Below, piece by piece: positions 54,327-64,000 of a stretch of 64,000 nt of DNA. This DNA comes from Rhodocollybia butyracea (lineage: Eukaryota; Basidiomycota; Agaricomycetes; Agaricales; Omphalotaceae), in assembly GCA_015501585.1 (NCBI GenBank), contig JADNRY010000255.1, forward strand, positions 24,914-88,913. The letters are read 5' to 3'. The notes below the pieces were generated by a model that was given only the letters and a program-made list of their open reading frames with translations, made no database searches and had not been told where the DNA came from. The position numbers and the translations under genes were made by a program. How positions within the stretch are numbered: position 1 is the first letter of the stretch; each line of letters begins with the position of its first letter.

Positions 54327-56393
54327 CGTGTTACCATAGTGTTTTCTAGGGACTAATACCCAGAGTAGCCAGGTTAACACCTAACCCTGAGGATCTATCA
54401 ACAGCCGGACTACTGGCCATTACACCTCTCTTCCAAAAAAACCTGCACAGATTTTGACAAGGGAAGTGCTCAGGGCCTACTCATGAACCACTTGAGTTTG
54501 GGTGTTGGCCAGGACGGAACTTTATGTGTCGTCTTTGATGCAAGTGATTCCATGAGTAAGGCTGAAGAAGAAGAGGGGAATTTTGAGGAGCCCGAAGATT
54601 TAATTGACCTGACCCAACTACGTGGTTAGTACCTCGTTTCTTTTATATGATTGTTTTCATTGAACACTCTACTTACACCTCAATTCTTTCCCGACCTTGA
54701 TGCGCTTAAGAGTAAAGTCATTTCCCAGGAGCTCTCCGATTTCTGTTTTGCCCAAGACCCCTCGGCCACCAATGAAACTACCTTCTTCCAAGACAACACC
54801 ATGGCAGACGACAATGGCAATGATGGCATAGATGCCTTTGCGGCAATGGCTGATGCCCCTGCTGGTGATGATACAGGGGAGGTATGGGCATGATGGACCA
54901 GGATGATTTCGGCAACAGCAATTCAAACAGGTCTGTTGGTCCACCAAGTGATGGCCAAGGTGGAGGTCCATTTGTTCCATTCAATCCTTGCAATGCCCCG
55001 AACCAAAGAGATCTGATGCTCACAATGAATGACGAGGACAGAGGAGGTATGATGGACTATTTCAACAAGAACTTTGCACAAAATTGGACTGGTCCCAAGC
55101 ACTGGAAAATGAGGAAACCAGTCTGTCGAAGTATGTTTTTGTTCTTTTCACCTGAAATACACTCACTCTCCAAGTAGGCGATGCCAATCCGGCTGCAAAA
55201 GCCACCAAGCCACACAAGGAGAAGAAGGAGCCAAACCGGATTGACTTTCTTACCCCCCTCGATCCCAATAAATCATGGAAGACTGTCGCCGAGGAGCTGT
55301 TTGCCCCACCAGGTAAAGGTGCTTCAATTAATATGGCTGGAACAAGTGCCACTGCAAAAAAGCACAAGACAAAGGATGAAAAGAAAAGGGATAACCATCC
55401 TGATGATATGCATTTCTCCAGTCACCAGCTTGTTACACTGTTCTTAAAGCCCAAATTCTCAGTCAGTCCTGTTTTGGCTTCTTCAAATGAGACCACTCTT
55501 AACTTTTTTTATGATAGCTCAAGATGTGTGGCCAACGGGCGCCAGCTCCTACAAACGCGGAAGGCAAAGTTGATGAGAACTTTTGGGCGCAAGCTGCGGC
55601 TGATCAAGCTGCTGGCCATAACAATGATGACATGGACAATAGTGTGTTTAAATTTCCTGGAAGATCATTCCAGTGTATTCATTGTGCTCAAAAGATGCCG
55701 CTGGTGATGCTATTCCATTTAACACACAATTCTTTCATGACAACTATGATGATGGACCTGGTTCCAATGATGCTTACGATGGCAATGGTGGTGAAGGAAG
55801 TGGTCCTGTTGATCCAGGAGAAAAGGATCTCCTTGCCGTTGCTCAGGGTCAAACACAGAGAGTTAAACCCAAAGCTGTCAGGTTTTCAAAATGGGCCAAA
55901 CAAGTTGATGTTAGGAAGCTGAAGGAGAACATCTGGAAAGGGTTGAACATTGATGAGCTTACTCCCAAGAAGAATGCTGAAGACATGGTCAGTCATGAAA
56001 TAATCTCTCTACTTCTCTTTGATTCAAATGGATTTTTATCCTGACTAGGATGTTGATGATGATGATGATGTTCCTGAGCCTGTAAAGCCCACAGAGGCTC
56101 GCCAGTTCACCTCTGTCATCTCCAACCTCCAAAGATCTTATCCTCGGGACAAGATGGAGGAAATTAGCACCAGCTTTTGCTTCATTTGTCTTCTTCATCT
56201 TGCCAATGAACAAGGCCTTAAACTCGAGAACAATGCAACCTCTTTGTTAGGTGGCAACTCTGTAGACATAAAAATTGGCAACATATGGGACCTCAAGGTA
56301 AGATTGCCTCAATTCATATTTACCTTGGTACTGGCTGACCCTGCGTCTTATACTTAGGTCTATTGTGATCCCAAGGTTTCACAAACTGCATGA

Positions 56394-56944
56394 TTCCTAC
56401 AGACTAATGCATGCCAACCACTTATGCTGCTCCTATCCCCCCATCTATGATCTATCAAATTCTCTTCTCTCTTTGTATTGGTGCTCCATACTCTGCTATG
56501 ACCCACATCCACATCCTATGCACCCACCTTTTTCTTCTATTAACCAACTATGGCCACTATCATTAACATTCCTACTTCACACTTATTACACACATTCATT
56601 ACTTATTTTCTCTTCACAATGCCGCACAGACCCTTATACACAGTATTGACTCATTATTACTCAATTCCGGTTCCACTGAATGACTCAACATCAGTCAATC
56701 ACGGTTCCGCTTAAATGATTCACCATCAGTCATTGCACAGCATCCGCAGTCAGGCTGATCAATCTGCAGCATTTCCGCAGTTATGACTCAAATCTAGTCA
56801 TTCCGCAGCATTTCCTAACTAGTACATATTAAACAGTATATAAGAAGGCTAGATTTACCAATGTATGGTAGACGTATCATTTTTCTTAAATCCAAAGCCC
56901 CACTTGTTTGCTGTTATCACTTGTGTGAATCACCAGACCAACTC
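56394..56944 (+). promoter_or_regulatory. LTR-like promoter with TGACTCA sites and a TATA box
   Basis: TGACTCA, the Gcn4/AP-1-type site, occurs at 56647-56653, 56681-56687 and 56784-56790, each inside a longer repeated word (TGAcTCAacATCAGTCAnT), with a TGATTCA variant near 56717. A TATATAA box at 56837-56843 follows. The arrangement resembles the U3 region of an LTR retrotransposon. The LTR ends and a target duplication were not found, so this is a decayed or partial element. 56394-56640 is a pyrimidine-rich spacer. Confidence 0.45.
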
Positions 56945-57225
56945 ATTGTATCTTGTTGAGCTAACTCCAAGTTGTATCCACTAATATTCACCTGTTGAGC
57001 TATCTCCTAGTGAATACTTCTTTAATTGCCACTTGTTGAGCTATCTCCGAGTTGCAACTTTCTATTACTTGTTGAGCTATCTCCGAGTATTAGACACCAC
57101 ACTCACTACTACTTGTTGAGCCATCTCTGAGTATTAGTTCTGATTCATATTACTGCTTGTCGAGCCATCTCCGAGGGTAATCTTATTATTATTTGTCGAG
57201 CTATCTCCAAATAATAACTTCTGTG
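56945..57225 (+). repeat. array of seven hairpins with a conserved loop and divergent stems
   Basis: The 12-nt word T[TC]GAGC[TC]A[TA]CTC recurs seven times, 36-45 nt apart, each between CTTG-like and C[GA]AG-like bases. The flanking bases differ between units but pair within units: TTATTATTTG with CAAATAATAA, TCTATTACTTG with CGAGTATTAGA, ACTACTACTTG with TGAGTATTAGT, TTGCCACTTG with CGAGTTGCAA and TATTCAC with GTGAATA. The first unit pairs mainly through wobble pairs. The array lies just downstream of the TATA box at 56837, so it would be near the 5' end of a transcript. Confidence 0.8.
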
Positions 57226-57533
57226 AGTTTTGTATTACAAACTAGTTACTAACTTTACTTGAGCCTAGTTGTTTGAGTATATATTTTTTGCCTAGCGGTT
57301 TCAACAAACGGAAAGGCTTGCTCTATAATCTCATTAATTTCTCTTATCATTTTTACTGCCAAGTTATGTACTGTGAAGGTTTGGACGAGACTATTGATCA
57401 AGTCATAACATACTCTTTTACATAACACATATATTTTTATTCACCGAGGAAGATATATTAACTTATAAGAACCCTATATATGGCTGTGCTCCTTCTACTG
57501 ATCCAGCGCACAACCATGGCACTCCTTAACGAT
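57226..57533. other. AT-rich spacer between hairpin array and FAS fragment
   Basis: A further weaker inverted pair is present (GTTGTTTGAG near 57270 and TTTCAACAAAC near 57300). No gene or element end was recognised. Confidence 0.3.
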
Positions 57534-58930
57534 GTCCAATCAAAGCCAATGCAGAATATTCACTCAGGGAGTGACCAGCGAAAGCACAATCATTCTGAAC
57601 AAAGCCTTTGGAACGCATAACCTTGAATGCCGCTTTTTCGGTTACAATAAGGGCTATTTGCATAGCACCATAACTGAACATATATTTGGGAGTCCAAATA
57701 TTGATGTCGGCAAAGAGAGGAAGAGTTTAATAGTACCATCCTTGTCAGTGGTATCATAGGACATGTCCATGTACCGCTGACAAATTGCTTGCCCTTTGAT
57801 ACCACCAACGGCCTTTTCCTTCAGGTTGTTCTTGACAATTTTGAGGATTGAGAAACTATAGACAGCATGTATATGTTCATTGGCGCCATCCCAAACACCA
57901 CAAGGAGCAGGGGAAGAGTTATAAAGTACATGCCCATGTTAGGTTCTTATGATCCTTCATCGGAAAAAATAACCCTTATATGACCCTGTATGTATCATAG
58001 TTGTTGGCTGAGAGACTGCAGCAGATCCTTCCAAAACTTCTCCCCGGGAGCATTCACGGTTTCAATCTTGACAACAATATTTCTGTTGTGCATACCAACA
58101 TGACAAATGTGGACAGTAAGCTCCTCGCCCATACCAACAAAAGAGACATCATCATATTTAAGTCATCAGTTATGTGTTATGGTTTCGGGGAGGCCAGCAT
58201 AACAAGAGAAGTACAGGTTGATGTGAATCGGGTTGAAATCACCCGAGACCCCAGAGTGGGGCTCATTAGTAAGAGGGGAGAAGAATGAAGTTGTCCCTTC
58301 AATAGTGAGTTTGTAACCTTCATTGGCGAGGGGTACAGTCTGTCCTTTGGGGGAACCGTGCCTCTGAAGATAGGAGAGAACAGGGTTGCCATGGGCATCG
58401 TCAGCCTGGAAGTCAATGCAACCAACCTTGTGGCAAACCTTCAGCTGGTCACGAATGAATATCTCCACAGAGACGGTGGGCTTGTGGAAGGAAGTATGGT
58501 CTTTGAAGGAAACCTGAGACTGAACGCGAAAATGAGCGGAAGTCCAGGAGTGAGAGATTTAGGCTCATCATCCCAGTCAAACCACTCTTTGGACTGAAGG
58601 ACACCCACGTCAGGATTGGTGGTAGAAGTGACAACATAGTCCGGTTCAGCTGACTTGAGTGTGTTACTATAGTTGGTGAAGACACTGCGGTAAAGGAAAC
58701 CGGAGACTACCTCAACAACATGCTTCCCTTTGCGATAAACGTGACCTTTGACCTTAACGACTTTTCCAGTAGCACTGTTCACAACAGACAAAGACCGCGA
58801 TGGAAGATGTCCAGAATATTTCTTGCAATGATAAGAATTGACTGTTGACATTGAAAGGAAGCTAAGATGGAAAGAGTTCCAAGTCCATGGAGGCTGGAAG
58901 AATAGTTGAGGGTGTTTGTATACCACATTA
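57534..58930 (-). pseudogene. fatty acid synthase beta fragment, dehydratase to malonyl/palmitoyl transferase
   Basis: From 58930 the minus strand reads GKVVKVKGHVYRKGKHVVEV, GVLQSKEWFDWDDE, IFIRDQLKV, DDAHGNPVLSYLQRHGSP, SPLTNEPHSGVSGDFNPIHI and PETITHN, then VSFVGMGEELTVHICHVGMH, later WDGANEHIHAVYSFSIL, GGIKGQAICQRYMDM and finally ALIVTEKAAFKVMRSKGF, then DCAFAGHSLSEYSA. This is the MaoC-like dehydratase followed by the malonyl/palmitoyl transferase domain of type I fungal FAS beta; the transferase Ser (GHS) is present, but GHSLGEY reads GHSLSEY. Frames change at least three times (for example near 58455 and 58165) and the link between domains is deleted. Both ends are truncated. Confidence 0.75.
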
Positions 58931-59696
58931 ATGAGTGCATTATTAGCGAAAGCGGAGGGAGGGGACTGAAACCGATGTTTGATGATGAATCAAGCTGTCA
59001 AGCGGTGTCTAGGCAGAGAATGCATAGCTTGTCAAAATTTGTGTTTTTTGTGGTATCCCGTTTTTAGTGTCTCCTCTGGTCTCTGGTCACCATTCTTCTT
59101 TGCCAGAGATGTACATGGTAGATGAGAAAAGATGGGTCAGTTGAGTTGAGAAGCACCCAAGTGCCAGAAAGGAAAGGAAAGGAAAGGAAAAACCGACGCC
59201 GGTATAGGGGTATAGGCCATCTTTGAGAACTCTTGGGGCCTGCGGTGAAGATGCTATCTTTTTTGAGTGAGTGCTAACACTGCAAACTCGGCTCCAGTAT
59301 GCCCAAAATTCATTGCCAAAGGTGAAGGCAAAAACCCTGAGGAAACCCTATCTAAGCAGGAGGGTTTGTAAGTCTGAAATGAGTTTCAAGAAGAGCAAGT
59401 CAGAGATGTACCGGTATGCGTCAAAAATTGATATCATGTATTTTGGGATGAAAGATTAAGGGGGTGCATTGAACAAAAAAGAGAAGAGCTCCAAGTGGGG
59501 TTGGGATGGTAAAGGAGAAGGCCCGAATGTACATAGAGCGGCGCCGAAAAGGCTGAGCCGTGAATCGTGTTCTTTGGACGGGACATAGGGCAGAAATTTT
59601 TCATAACTGTACGGTACATTAGAAAGCGGACCATCCGTGTTTGTTTTCAGTACCTCATTTTCACCCTATCACAAATCTAAGCTCACCTGCTTAATG
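58931..59696. other. no supported gene
   Basis: Contains a short (GGAAA)n run near 59168. No ORF has family support. Confidence 0.3.
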
Positions 59697-60035
59697 TGTT
59701 GATAGGGGAAGTAAGAAGCTAAGTGTGAGAGAGAGATGCTTGTATGAAGACAATAAGATGTTCTTGAGTCTGGGGACTGTAGGAGCAGACCCCACTACTT
59801 ATATACATGTGTAACTAAATAGGACCCAGAGTACTTTACTCTGGGTAGTTCCAGAAGGTTCTACCTACTCTGGGTAGTTCTAGAAGGTTCTACTGTCAAG
59901 GTGAAACTATCTGTCAAAAGGTGTCACCATCTGTCAAAGGTGACACTGTCTGTCAAGTTTAGACAGGTGGAAATGCATTGCCTTCATCAGAGGGAAGGTT
60001 AATAGTTCCTTGAGCTAGTTTGTCTTCCTTCAACA
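59697..60035 (-). repeat. LTR-like sequence with internal tandem repeats, 339 bp
   Basis: The segment begins TGTTGA and ends TCAACA, the usual form of LTR ends. On the minus strand it carries four copies of a 19-20-nt word (TTTGACAGATGGTGACACC-like), two copies of a 29-nt word (CTACCCAGAGTAGGTAGAAC...), then TATATAAG, which resembles U3 enhancers and a TATA box. No 5-bp duplication flanks it (TAATG against TTGCA), so it is a broken or recombined LTR. Confidence 0.5.
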
Positions 60036-60825
60036 TTGCATCATCAGGATTCAGGATTCAGGTGGACTTGAATGATTTGTTTGTGATTTGTTCCTTTGGG
60101 CTTGAGGCTAGCTTGAGGCTCAGTTCTATTGAACTTATTAATCTCAACATATATATCTATCAAGTTTATTCAGCCAGGGATTCAGCCGGAAACGCTGAAA
60201 CAAGGCTGGAATCATGGCCCTATGCAAGCCCTATGCCAACCCAATTGAACAGCATATCATTGATTCCACAAATGATTATTAGCATGATCTTCAAGGTGTC
60301 AATGTGATGTAGTAGTACTTGGGCCAGACGGTATGGTTGATTACCTCGGTGGCTTTACCACTGTTTACTTGAGATGTTATTGTCGCAGTGAAGCCGATCC
60401 GGGCTGCGCGCGCCACATAGAAGTCCCGCTACCTCGCACACTTCGGGATAAGCATGAGGATATCCTTTCTTCTCTTTGCTTTCTTTATTCCTCAACCTTA
60501 TTCCATTATTTTCTTTGTTCTTTCTATTTACCACATCAGCGCATAAAGCTTTGGGTACCTACAACTTAGCACCCCAGTTGATCACTGTTGGACTTCGTCA
60601 TCTATCATATTCATTATACTTACTATGGAACAGTCTTCTCACTTCGTTACTATCTATGGAACGTTCTCTCTCACTGTAGCTACTGGTATGTGAACTAGTT
60701 GTACTATCTTTATCCTGCCCACTCGCCATTGCTTTATTATTGTGCTATTGTCTATTCTTGCTCACTTACCTTGTGCTATGTTCTACTCTCGTCTTATTAC
60801 TCTCACTCCATCTGTGAACACTGAT
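60036..60825. other. no supported gene
   Basis: ORFs here lack support. The stretch ends at the inner edge of the right inverted-repeat arm (GATACTGTTACAGG at 60826). Confidence 0.3.
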
Positions 60826-61783
60826 ACTGTTACAGGGGGGCATCATGGGAAGGAGGGCCAAGCAAATATTCCTACGGTTCCTTGTCAGGTACATCTTTGT
60901 TGGTGGGGGTTGGTGGGGCTTGAACAATGGAGAAAATCCTTATGAGCATCCCGCTCATTCAAGGTTTCAACTACAAGTTTGGAGGAATGATGTGGTTACA
61001 GATATACAACATTTCACCAGGAAATTTCCCCTGAAGACTGTAGAAAGGTAGGTGAAGCATTGCTAAATATTCTGGGCTTCTCAGAGAATGTTGTCAGAGT
61101 TATTAATGTAACATCTGAACCTGCTTCTGATCACCAAGGTGAGCAGATGAATATTAGCATGCTTATTCACTGATATTTTTTTTTCCAGGCTTGCAACACA
61201 CCTTGCCCAGTTTCAAACCTGGAATCTTTCTGTGTATTTTGTCAAAAGTAGTGGGAACAAAAGTAGCAGTCTTTATGAGTGCTTACTTGCAAAATCACTG
61301 TACTGATCTTACACCAAGGTTTGTACAAGTGTCTCAATCCTGATTGCTACTTTATGACAATGATAACAAATGTCTCTCCGACTGCGAAACAAATCCTCAG
61401 TTATCCATCCATGTGTGTGTTTATCTTGAATTACCTTTAAAGTTACTTCTCAAGTGGCTAGTCACTTAGTGTCGTCGAATTCTCACCGTCCATGAGGTGG
61501 CTTGCTCACAAGGCTTTCCAAGATCATTTTGTTTTTTATGCAATTGAAGATAGTGTGATAACTTTAGGTTATACTATCCAATACTCAGAAGACTGTCTGC
61601 TCACTGCATTTTTCTAGTGGTATGAACATATTTAGGTTTTGTGCAGTGTTTGACCTGACACCCATCTGCATAGCATTGTTGCATTGGGAATGCCGTCCCT
61701 GGCAACTTTCTCTTGCGCTTGAGGAGGAAATCAAGAAAGCCCTGTACAGGCAGTACAAGCAAAACCAAATTGAAATTGACTGA
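60826..61783 (+). pseudogene. DNMT1-like methyltransferase, C-terminal part (right arm)
   Basis: This is the reverse-oriented duplicate of 50704-51661: DVVTDIQHFTRKFPLKTVER, then motif IX and X exons (ILTVHEVACSQGFPD-like and IGNAVPWQLSLALEEE-like) ending at TGA 61781-61783. Single-base differences from copy B are present (for example in GCAATTCACTG/AAAATCACTG and TGCCGTCCCTGG/TGCCGTTCCCTGG), the latter shifting the frame in the motif X exon. Confidence 0.65.
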
Positions 61784-62460
61784 TACTGTGTGTAAGAACC
61801 TGGGGGTGCTTTTCTTAGGTTGATTTGTCTGTTCAGCAAACCGCAATGAATAGAATGTATATCTGGATCCAAAGACACTATATAATGCCCTTGTAGTGTG
61901 CGGACACAATAATATGTACATAATACTGATAACCTGTAACTACGTATGACATTGATAACAATATTGGGAACCAAGAAATAAAATAGTGCAAGATGACAAA
62001 AAAAAGCCTTGTCTGAATCACCCACAGGTTTCCTGGGCCTCGATACACACATCTATAAGGCAAGCATAGTTCAATGAGGATGTGACCTGGCCCAGCCTCT
62101 GATCAACGGCCCTCAAGAACAGCTTGTTTGCTGGTCAGAATAGGTCAGTCAATCACTGTTAATCGCAAGGCAACAAACATACTCAATAGGTCCATAACCT
62201 ACTTCGACTTCCCAGTGAAGAGATCCAATTGAAAGAGGCCAACAAGCAAAGGTTTCCGAGTTGAAGATAAAGGATATATAATGGCTGAATTTTACCTTTA
62301 GTAAATACAATGCATTTTAATCCATGTATGCCTTCCAAAGCTGATTTGGATGGTGAGAGGAAAAGAGGAAAAGCTGTTCAAGTATACTATTGATGCATCC
62401 CATGCAGGAAACATATGTCTTTTTGATGTTTCTTACTAGTTTCAGAAATTAACCATGATG
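61784..62460. other. unassigned segment, reverse copy of 50037-50703
   Basis: Same unrecognised exon-like pieces as in the left arm, on the minus strand. Confidence 0.35.
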
Positions 62461-63283
62461 GCCCCTGTAACAGTATAAGTCGTTGAGCTGTTATGATGTA
62501 AATGTTATTAGTACCAGTTGAAACAACGGAGGTTGCTGATAGCACAGCAACTGTGACAAAAGGGAACAGAGTGCTTTACAAGACATGAGTTGGAGAAATG
62601 GTCTGACCATCTGCAAAATTTAGATGCAAGTAAGGGAAACACTCTCCAAGAGAAAGGCATATAGGGGCTGAGGAAACTCGGGTAGCAGTATCCCAGGAAG
62701 GCTGGTGACCAAAAAGAATCAAACATGACTTGAGGTACACCATAGTGACCAGCTTGTAAATGTGAGAATTGGATTTGATAGCTAGATGATGTATATCAGA
62801 ACATTGTCATATATACAATGAAAAAAGACAAATAAAACCATTTCATTTAGACATCAAATAAGCAGCTTGAGGACTCCTTGCTTAATGCCACCTTCAATGC
62901 GATGTCAGCCATTCTGCACCCCCATTAATTGGCATGAACAAAAGCCTACAACATTTTTTAAAATAATTATTTTCTGCCTCAAGTGATTGATGAGGCTAAG
63001 CAGTGGGAGTGTGAGATTTGTTTTTATATTGTTTGCATTCTGATTATATTTTAAGTCGAATGTGGCTGACTGCAAGTGTAAAATCAGCTCAGCTTCAAAA
63101 GCATGCAGAAAAAAGCGCACCAGGGAAAACTAGCAATCAGAACTTCAGTGTCACCTGGCTGAAGAGAAAATTCTACTGGCTTGCCAGTTGCTTTGGTTAT
63201 GGGACTATCATCTGGATTGTTTTTGTTGAGGTTCTTTTTGATAATATACCGAACTGCATCATTGACAGATATATTAAGAATTG
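62461..63283 (-). pseudogene. DNMT1-like methyltransferase, motifs IV-VIII (right arm)
   Basis: Reverse-oriented duplicate of 49198-50036. It shares the TAA after the catalytic PCQPHST segment with the left arm, showing that the two arms copied one already-dead gene, and has its own further 2-bp loss nearby (ATATAATCAG where the other copies have ATATATATCAG). Motif VI reads IIILKNVVGF here, with the Glu changed to Lys. Confidence 0.65.
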
Positions 63284-64000
63284 CATCAGGAAAAGGCTAA
63301 TAGACTCAAGAACTTGAGTATATTTGCCAACTTGAGGCCAACCTGAGTATATTTCAACTGTAGAGTAGTAATGCCCAAGTTGCTATTTAAGTTGAATTGA
63401 ATGAGGTTTAGGTTTAAAAAAAGATCAATTGTGTAGACAGAGGTCATTAGGTATCTAGACAAAATTCTATACAACTGGGGGTGTGGATGGGACCAGGGTA
63501 GGAAAGTGCAAAGACAGGAAGTGAATAAAGGAACATAGAGAGGCTCCCTAGAGACTGTGAATGTGCCCTACATTGAAAAAATTGAAAGAAAACCAAGGGA
63601 GAGATGGCAAAAACATCAAAATCCCCTAAGTGAGACTGACCAGGAGGAGATGAACAAGATAGAAAGTGAACCAGAAAGGGAGTAGAGGAGCATGGAGAGG
63701 ATCCTAAGCGAATGTGAACGGGCCCTACCTCGGAAAAATTGAGTGAAAATTGAAGGAGTTATGGCAAAAACATTGAAAATCACCTATATGACGAGAGAGA
63801 GATGGAAAAAGTTGGGAATTGCTCTAGCGTGAGTAAAGCGATAGTGAGGGGGTACCTAGGGATCTAAACGAGCCCTGGACGAAAGAAATCGAATGGAACT
63901 GATGGAAATATGGCAAAAACAGCGAAAATCACTTAAGTGAGAATGAACTGAGGAGTGCTGAACAACATGGGGAACTGATCATATGAGATCAAAGCAGCTA
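63284..64000. mobile_element. second copy of the fold-back element, truncated by the window end
   Basis: It starts at CATCAGGAAAA beside the methyltransferase exon, at the same position as the copy at 47536-49197, and carries the same reverse-orientation tandem units. It was therefore duplicated together with the gene piece rather than inserted twice. Confidence 0.7.

Larger units (their letters stand above)
53830..54424 (-). mobile_element. TRIM (miniature LTR element), 595 bp
   Basis: Two 196-bp LTRs (53830-54025 and 54229-54424) begin TGTAACACTT and end CATTACA on the plus strand and differ at roughly a dozen sites. The target duplication is CCTCT (53825-53829 and 54425-54429), lying in a codon of the condensin copy. 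On the minus strand a purine tract (AGGGGGGCGGG) precedes the LTR at 54025 and TGGTGGAACTACAGTGGC follows the other LTR near its start, which fits a PPT and a primer site and sets the orientation. The 203-bp interior has no coding potential. Confidence 0.85.
53554..56393 (+). pseudogene. BRN1: condensin subunit 2 (BRN1/CAP-H/Barren), near-complete copy without 5' end
   Basis: Exons read ALCTLDGCVKIWTSRVDSVG, LKNKKPDLEFSINPLF, then after the TRIM insertion TDFDKGSAQGLLMNHLSLG, later PFVPFNPCNAPNQRDLML, WTGPKHWKMRKP, RIDFLTPLDPNKSWKTVAEE, DENFWAQAAADQAA, RFSKWAKQVDVRKLKENIW and ARQFTSVISNLQRSYPRDKM, finishing SFCFICLLHLANEQGLKLE and VYCDPKVSQTA. This is the Barren/CAP-H kleisin of condensin, with introns kept. 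Breaks: no start exon, a TRIM insertion, an extra A in the A7 run at 54435-54441, a frame change in the G-run near 54876, and an acceptor reading CAA instead of CAG near 54684. An essential gene of this kind must exist intact elsewhere. Confidence 0.8.
60826..63998 (-). repeat. right arm of the 3.2-kb inverted repeat
   Basis: Reverse complement of 48478-51661 with small indels. The match reaches the end of the window, so its true outer end is unknown. Confidence 0.8.

Noticed and set aside
53549..54349. Plus-strand ORFs running through the TRIM LTRs as fusion proteins
   Set aside because: The reading frames cross exact LTR boundaries and end in LTR sequence; they are chance extensions of the condensin fragment.
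56945..57225. CRISPR-like array
   Set aside because: Repeats are imperfect, spacers are related to the repeats by pairing, and the context is a fungal nuclear genome.

Overview
The window looks like a repeat-rich accessory region of a basidiomycete (Agaricomycete-type) nuclear genome. Introns are short (about 45-65 nt, GT-AG with CTAAC/CTGAC-like branch sites), genes are split into small exons, and the recognisable families are typical of mushrooms: a DUF6534 seven-helix-type membrane protein, an F-box/LRR-type protein, TET/JBP-like 2-oxoglutarate oxygenases, and a masc2/DNMT1-type cytosine methyltransferase. All family calls come from reading motifs by eye; no search was run.

Region 1 (0-41 kb) holds scattered small host genes, several only visible after splicing. 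They are hypothetical proteins of 142 aa (395-939, -), 381 aa (1050-2240, +), 116 aa (6028-6424, +), 129 aa (12640-13136, +), 210 aa (15506-16259, -), 223 aa (30264-31188, -), 102 aa (31425-31799, +) and 124 aa (40109-40580, +). The recognisable ones are two TET/JBP-like oxygenases (8952-10451, +, with one internal stop; 34089-35499, -, intact), a PD-(D/E)XK-like ORF (10526-11182, -), a DUF6534 gene (19206-21522, -), an F-box pseudogene (27972-29567, -) and a non-LTR retrotransposon tail (23165-24202, +). Long stretches between them show nothing I can support.

Region 2 (41.4-64 kb) looks lower in GC by eye and is built of broken, intron-containing copies of host genes cut by mobile elements. 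There is a ferric-reductase fragment, several DNMT1-like methyltransferase pieces on both strands (RFTS, BAH1, BAH2, motifs I to X), an almost complete condensin BRN1/CAP-H copy and a fatty acid synthase beta fragment. The elements are a gag-only LTR retrotransposon with identical-looking LTRs (42313-45673), a hAT-type MITE (46476-46892), a fold-back element of about 1.66 kb (47536-49197, with a second copy entering at 63284), a 595-bp TRIM whose LTRs contain a tRNA-Glu-like sequence (53830-54424), and two LTR-like promoter regions. One LTR-like region is followed by seven short hairpins with a conserved loop (56945-57225). A 3.2-kb inverted repeat (48478-51661 against 60826-63998) joins the ends.

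Biologically, the window pairs homologues of enzymes that write cytosine methylation (DNMT1-like, all broken) with homologues of enzymes that oxidise methylated bases (TET/JBP-like, one intact). At least two of the stops are CGA-to-TGA changes, as expected from decay of methylated CpG. Several breaks are single-base changes in homopolymers, so some 'pseudogenes' may be assembly errors.
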